Of a stretch of DNA of 23,146 nucleotides, positions 20,078 through 23,146 are shown piece after piece. Origin of the DNA: a virus; the IMG/VR virus record IMGVR_UViG_3300009034_001514, positions 1-23,146 of that record; one strand, 5' to 3'. The first letter of the stretch is position 1; every line of letters begins with the position of its first letter. The notes beneath the pieces were generated by a model. The model worked only from the letters and a program-made list of their open reading frames with translations, was not told the DNA's origin and searched no databases. Made by a program: the position numbers and the translations under genes.

Positions 20078-21405
20078 GTCAACGCATGACTAGAATGCAA
20101 CGGCTGCTAACAGCCTACTTACTTTATGAACTGTCAAAACCGCGAGTCATAAAGCAAATCTCACGGCATATTGGCGGGGGAATCGGCAAGCATGGCAACG
20201 ACATGCATACGACTGGCTACACGAGTTACAGCGATGCGGATGCTGTTGCGGCTGTTGAAGGTGAAGCGGCTTATGCCTTGCTTGCTGGGCGTGCGACTGG
20301 TCAAACGCTTATCGGCGGAACAGGATCAGGCGACGACTTAACTCTGCAAAGCACAACCGACACAACGCCTTCAGGTTTTTCAGGGCACATTATTCTTGAC
20401 AGTAACGTTGTTATCGGAGACGGCTATATACTCGATATGACGGGAACATTAAACATTATTGACATGGGTTATAACCCAATTAAAATTGGAACTACAACTG
20501 CTGGAGGCGATGGTATTGCTTTGCTAGTTAAATATCTTGATGATGATTACTTACGTATTCGTGATCGTGCTGACGTAAACTATCTTCATATAAAACTTCA
20601 AGACCTTATCGCTTATGGGGCTTTAGATGTTACTGGTGATGCCACGTTTAAAGGTGATGTGTTAGGTGATACTGCTACTCGCTTGGGAATTGACAACACA
20701 ACTACTTATTTCAGCAGTGGCTACATCGAAGAGTTGAGGGTTGGCTGGCTGACTGATTGGAACGCTTCTAACTATTATATTGAGATGGATAGTGCAAGCG
20801 GCTTAATCAGCGTTTATATTGCTGGAAGCAAAATAGCGAGTTTTGATTCTGGCGGCTTACAGATGACTGGGCTGGGAGATGTGGATGTTGGAGCAAACGG
20901 TTTAGTAACTACAAACCTTGAGTTGAATCAAGAGGATGCTAATTATCTTCGAATAGTGACAAAAGGAACAGTAAGTAAGAAAAGTCTTCATGTGTTAAAT
21001 ATCAACGCTGACGCAAACATTTTTTGCGGTAGCTTCACAGGAACTTTCACAAGCAGTAACATTCAAACTAAAGGAGCTACAAACGCAGCTTTTAATTTTC
21101 GAGCGTGGAGAACAGGCGGTTACGACCTTGTCGCTGCTGTGAAAGCTAACGCCGGTGCTGCGGGAACAGCATATTTTGATATTTACCAAGGTGGCGACAT
21201 CACCATGCTAGATGCTAAAAACATTGCGGTAAACACCACTACAGGCACAAAAATTGGAACCGCTACCAACCAGAAACTCGGATTTTTTAATGCTACCCCT
21301 GTAGTTCAGCAAGCATTTACAGCAGTGTCAGATCCACCTACACAAGCAGAAGTAACAGCGATAAGAGATGCTTTAGTTAATTTAGGTTTAATGGCGGCAG
21401 CTTAA
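20074..21405 (+). CDS. Fibre/spike-type structural protein
   Basis: 443 residues. Basic helical N-terminus, a DADAVAAVEGEA segment seen in phage fibres, repetitive beta-strand units with Gly/Asp/Thr turns (GGTGSGDDLTLQST, TGDATFKGDVLG, GLQMTGLGDVDVGANG), and the C-terminal TKIGTATNQKLGFFNATPVV common to phage tail fibres, with a final helix. Likely a trimeric beta-prism/helix decoration or receptor-binding fibre. ATGA overlap with the preceding coiled-coil gene. Confidence 0.75.
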   Translation: MSQRMTRMQRLLTAYLLYELSKPRVIKQISRHIGGGIGKHGNDMHTTGYTSYSDADAVAAVEGEAAYALLAGRATGQTLIGGTGSGDDLTLQSTTDTTPSGFSGHIILDSNVVIGDGYILDMTGTLNIIDMGYNPIKIGTTTAGGDGIALLVKYLDDDYLRIRDRADVNYLHIKLQDLIAYGALDVTGDATFKGDVLGDTATRLGIDNTTTYFSSGYIEELRVGWLTDWNASNYYIEMDSASGLISVYIAGSKIASFDSGGLQMTGLGDVDVGANGLVTTNLELNQEDANYLRIVTKGTVSKKSLHVLNINADANIFCGSFTGTFTSSNIQTKGATNAAFNFRAWRTGGYDLVAAVKANAGAAGTAYFDIYQGGDITMLDAKNIAVNTTTGTKIGTATNQKLGFFNATPVVQQAFTAVSDPPTQAEVTAIRDALVNLGLMAAA

Positions 21406-21419
21406 AGGAGGTGTATGTT

Positions 21420-21638
21420 TTGATTTTAGATGACAACGCAAACTTAATCATCGCCAAATACCAGGAAATCGCTAAGAAACTAAACGAAGTAAGCAACTAT
21501 GCAGGTCAAATAAAGTCTCAGCAGGTGTTCGGGGATCACACGTTGAAATGGTCTGATGAAGTGAAGCAGGAAATCTACGATAAGTATTTGGTTGCTAAAG
21601 CCGAGTTAGCCACGTTGGTTTCAGAGTTACCGAGTTGA
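21420..21638 (+). CDS. Small helical protein, TTG start
   Basis: 72 residues from the TTG at 21420, with AAAGGAGG 8 nt upstream; an upstream GTG at 21411 lies within the Shine-Dalgarno. Helical (NLIIAKYQEIAKKLNEVSNY, EVKQEIYDKYLVAKAELATL). TTGA overlap with the protease gene. Possibly a fibre accessory protein. Confidence 0.6.
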   Translation: MILDDNANLIIAKYQEIAKKLNEVSNYAGQIKSQQVFGDHTLKWSDEVKQEIYDKYLVAKAELATLVSELPS

Positions 21639-22942
21639 TAAATATGTGTCCGTTTGGAAAATGGGAAAACCACACTACATGCGTAACAGACATGATGGGT
21701 GCACCCAACAACTACGATGAGGAAACCGCGCATAAAACATGCACGAAACTGGAGCAGCGTTTAGAAGGCAGAGAAGTATTCAGAGTGTTGAAAGCTCAGG
21801 GAAACAGGCGTGTAGTCGCTCAGTATGTGCATGTGGAAGGTGTAGACCTCGCTAACGACGTGATTCCTAACCATCGCGTGAAAGAAGCTTTGGAAGATTT
21901 GAAAGCCCGTGATCCACGATACCATAATGTGATGTGGAGACACACCAGCTATCAGATAGGACATCCACTGTGGAGCTTCACCGACGAGGAAGGCGTACAA
22001 CATAAAACGGAGGTTGACGAGTATGGTTTATGGGGAATCACTGAGATACGCAATGATGGCTACGTAACAGCTGATAAAATGTGGAGTGACATATTAGCTG
22101 GTAAGTCTATGGGCGCAAGCGTCGGCGTAATGAGCGTTGACGGGAACCCACTTAAACCAGTAATTCTAAGCAAAGACGAGCTTGTTAAACGTAAGTTGCC
22201 AAGTCGGTATTTAAACGCTCGTTACTACGATCAGCCATTACAGTTCATTGAACCATGGAGTTTCACGCCGCAGCCTATGAACCAGAACGTGACGAATATT
22301 ATGGTGCTTGCGAAGGAAATCTGTGAACCCTGCGTTAAAGCACGGGCTGAATGGTACTTGAAGAAGGGAGTCTGTGAAACCATGACGGAGGCTCTTGCTA
22401 GAGCACGTGTTTTCTTCGAGAAATATAACGAGCAAGAACTAGCAAAGTCTGGAAATTGTGACCTTGAACGATGCCAAGGCGCATGTTGCACGTTTATGAC
22501 GCAGTGGGAAACAAGGAAAGACAAAGACTTCAAAAGTTACCTGCGGCTACACAACGTTCAATTTAAAGAAGTGCATAATGGGTTGTGGCTTAAACTTCCC
22601 GTTCCATGCCAAGCCTTCAACCAGCAAACCAAGTTGTGCACTGCTTATGATAAGCGCCCAAACATCTGTAGAGTGTACCCACGTAGAGAATCACCTTTCA
22701 TAAAGAAGGAAGATTGCTCACTGTTAATGTCTAGGCTAGGAACGAAACCGTTTCTCGCTAAATCTGTTGAAGAGGACACTTGTAAAGAAGATGAGGTGCT
22801 TGATCCTGAAACAGGCGAGTGCATCCCTAATCCCGCTCCTGAAGACGTAAGAGATGCGAAAGCTGAAATCAACAAGGACTTGAAGGATGAGGTTCATGAG
22901 ATTTTACTTAGGCATGGGTTCAACAAGTTAAGGAGGGAGTAA
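21635..22942 (+). CDS. Prohead protease (XkdF/S78-like) fused to a YkgJ-like Cys-cluster domain
   Basis: 435 residues. 1-45: Cys-containing phage N-terminal motif (CPFGKWENHTTC, ...HKTC). About 55-215: S78-type protease, VEGVDLANDVI, catalytic His103 in NVMWRHTSY, catalytic Ser158/162 in GKSMGASVGVM. About 225-265: helical Cys-containing linker. About 270-365: YkgJ/UPF0153-like Fe-S or zinc cluster, CDLERCQGACC (C275, C280, C284, C285), C325, C335-x2-Y, RPNICRVYP (C345). 375-435: acidic/helical tail, scaffold-like. TTG (TTGA overlap) or ATG at 21644 start. Confidence 0.85.
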   Translation: MINMCPFGKWENHTTCVTDMMGAPNNYDEETAHKTCTKLEQRLEGREVFRVLKAQGNRRVVAQYVHVEGVDLANDVIPNHRVKEALEDLKARDPRYHNVMWRHTSYQIGHPLWSFTDEEGVQHKTEVDEYGLWGITEIRNDGYVTADKMWSDILAGKSMGASVGVMSVDGNPLKPVILSKDELVKRKLPSRYLNARYYDQPLQFIEPWSFTPQPMNQNVTNIMVLAKEICEPCVKARAEWYLKKGVCETMTEALARARVFFEKYNEQELAKSGNCDLERCQGACCTFMTQWETRKDKDFKSYLRLHNVQFKEVHNGLWLKLPVPCQAFNQQTKLCTAYDKRPNICRVYPRRESPFIKKEDCSLLMSRLGTKPFLAKSVEEDTCKEDEVLDPETGECIPNPAPEDVRDAKAEINKDLKDEVHEILLRHGFNKLRRE

Positions 22943-22944
22943 TT

Positions 22945-23088
22945 ATGGGTGAGATGGATGCTCAAGTAGATTCGAAAAATCCATTTGTTGAAATGGTTGA
23001 TACCATTACTAAGGTATTCATAAACTATGGTATGCTTATAGTACAATTAGAAAAGCGTATCTCTGATTTAGAGAAAAAACTTTCATAG
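22945..23088 (+). CDS. Small coiled-coil protein
   Basis: 47 residues; acidic N-terminus and a C-terminal coiled coil (MLIVQLEKRISDLEKKL). Strong AAGGAGG Shine-Dalgarno. Position right after the protease suggests scaffold/assembly. Confidence 0.65.
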   Translation: MGEMDAQVDSKNPFVEMVDTITKVFINYGMLIVQLEKRISDLEKKLS

Positions 23089-23118
23089 TCATTTCGTTAT
23101 GACACATAGCGCCCCAAG

Positions 23119-23146
23119 ATGACGGGGAAAACCATAAGGATTTGCG
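23119..23146 (+). CDS. Possible start of the next gene (partial)
   Basis: ATG ACG GGG AAA ACC ATA AGG ATT TGC runs off the right edge, 30 nt after the previous gene. Too short to judge; no clear Shine-Dalgarno. Confidence 0.2.

Noticed and set aside
1-23146. CRISPR array, reverse transcriptase/diversity-generating retroelement, insertion sequence
   Set aside because: No regularly spaced repeats, no YADD-type reverse transcriptase motif, and no transposase or IS-type terminal repeats were seen on either strand.

Overview
The window reads as part of the genome of a tailed archaeal virus or integrated provirus (Caudoviricetes type). Evidence for a virus is a head-assembly module (terminase, portal, Mu-F-like protein, prohead protease), a tail protein at the left edge and a tyrosine integrase. 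Evidence for an archaeal host is archaeal-type TATA elements (for example 9072-9080 and 11105-11113), some nearly leaderless starts, many C2H2/zinc-ribbon microproteins, ribbon-helix-helix (RHH) regulators and an archaeal-style integrase. The host cannot be named; an uncultivated Thermoproteota (Bathyarchaeia-like) or methanogen lineage is a guess from protein style only.

Layout. 1-1056 (+): 3' part of a tail/adhesin-like protein. 1053-9032 (-): one long early-type operon of more than 30 very small genes, mostly joined by ATGA, TTGA or TAATG stop/start overlaps. It includes a solo C5-cytosine methyltransferase, a Vsr/DUF559-like nuclease, a deoxyribosyltransferase-like protein and many Cys-rich proteins. 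9033-9102: a shared promoter/operator between two divergent RHH genes with the same N-terminal arm. 9103-9345 (+): the second RHH gene. 9293-9415 (-): a third RHH-like gene, antisense to its 3' end. 9501-11069 (-): integrase with two zinc-finger genes upstream. 11114-11379: a non-coding divergent control region with GC-alternating palindromes and direct repeats. 11380-14952 (+): a module built around a P-loop GTPase-like protein, a GAP1-N-like protein and membrane/coiled-coil proteins. 14972-15373 (+): a frame that reads like protein but is broken by four stops. 15360-23146 (+): terminase small and large subunits, portal, Mu-F-like protein, a Gfo/Idh/MocA oxidoreductase, fibre protein, prohead protease fused to a YkgJ-like Cys cluster, and a coiled-coil protein. 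The window ends before the expected capsid and tail genes. With the tail gene at the left edge, this is consistent with a circular or circularly permuted genome cut in the middle of the late region.

How it may work together (inference). The RHH pair and its operator look like a bidirectional switch for the long early operon. The integrase cluster handles lysogeny. The rightward operon starts at a promoter overlapped by a perfect inverted repeat and carries the GTPase/membrane module, followed by head assembly. The most promising candidate for an undescribed system is the GTPase + GAP1-N-like + membrane-protein cassette. The RHH switch and the protease-YkgJ fusion come next. Many of the small genes are shorter than 60 codons; they were found by following stop/start overlaps and Shine-Dalgarno sites by eye.
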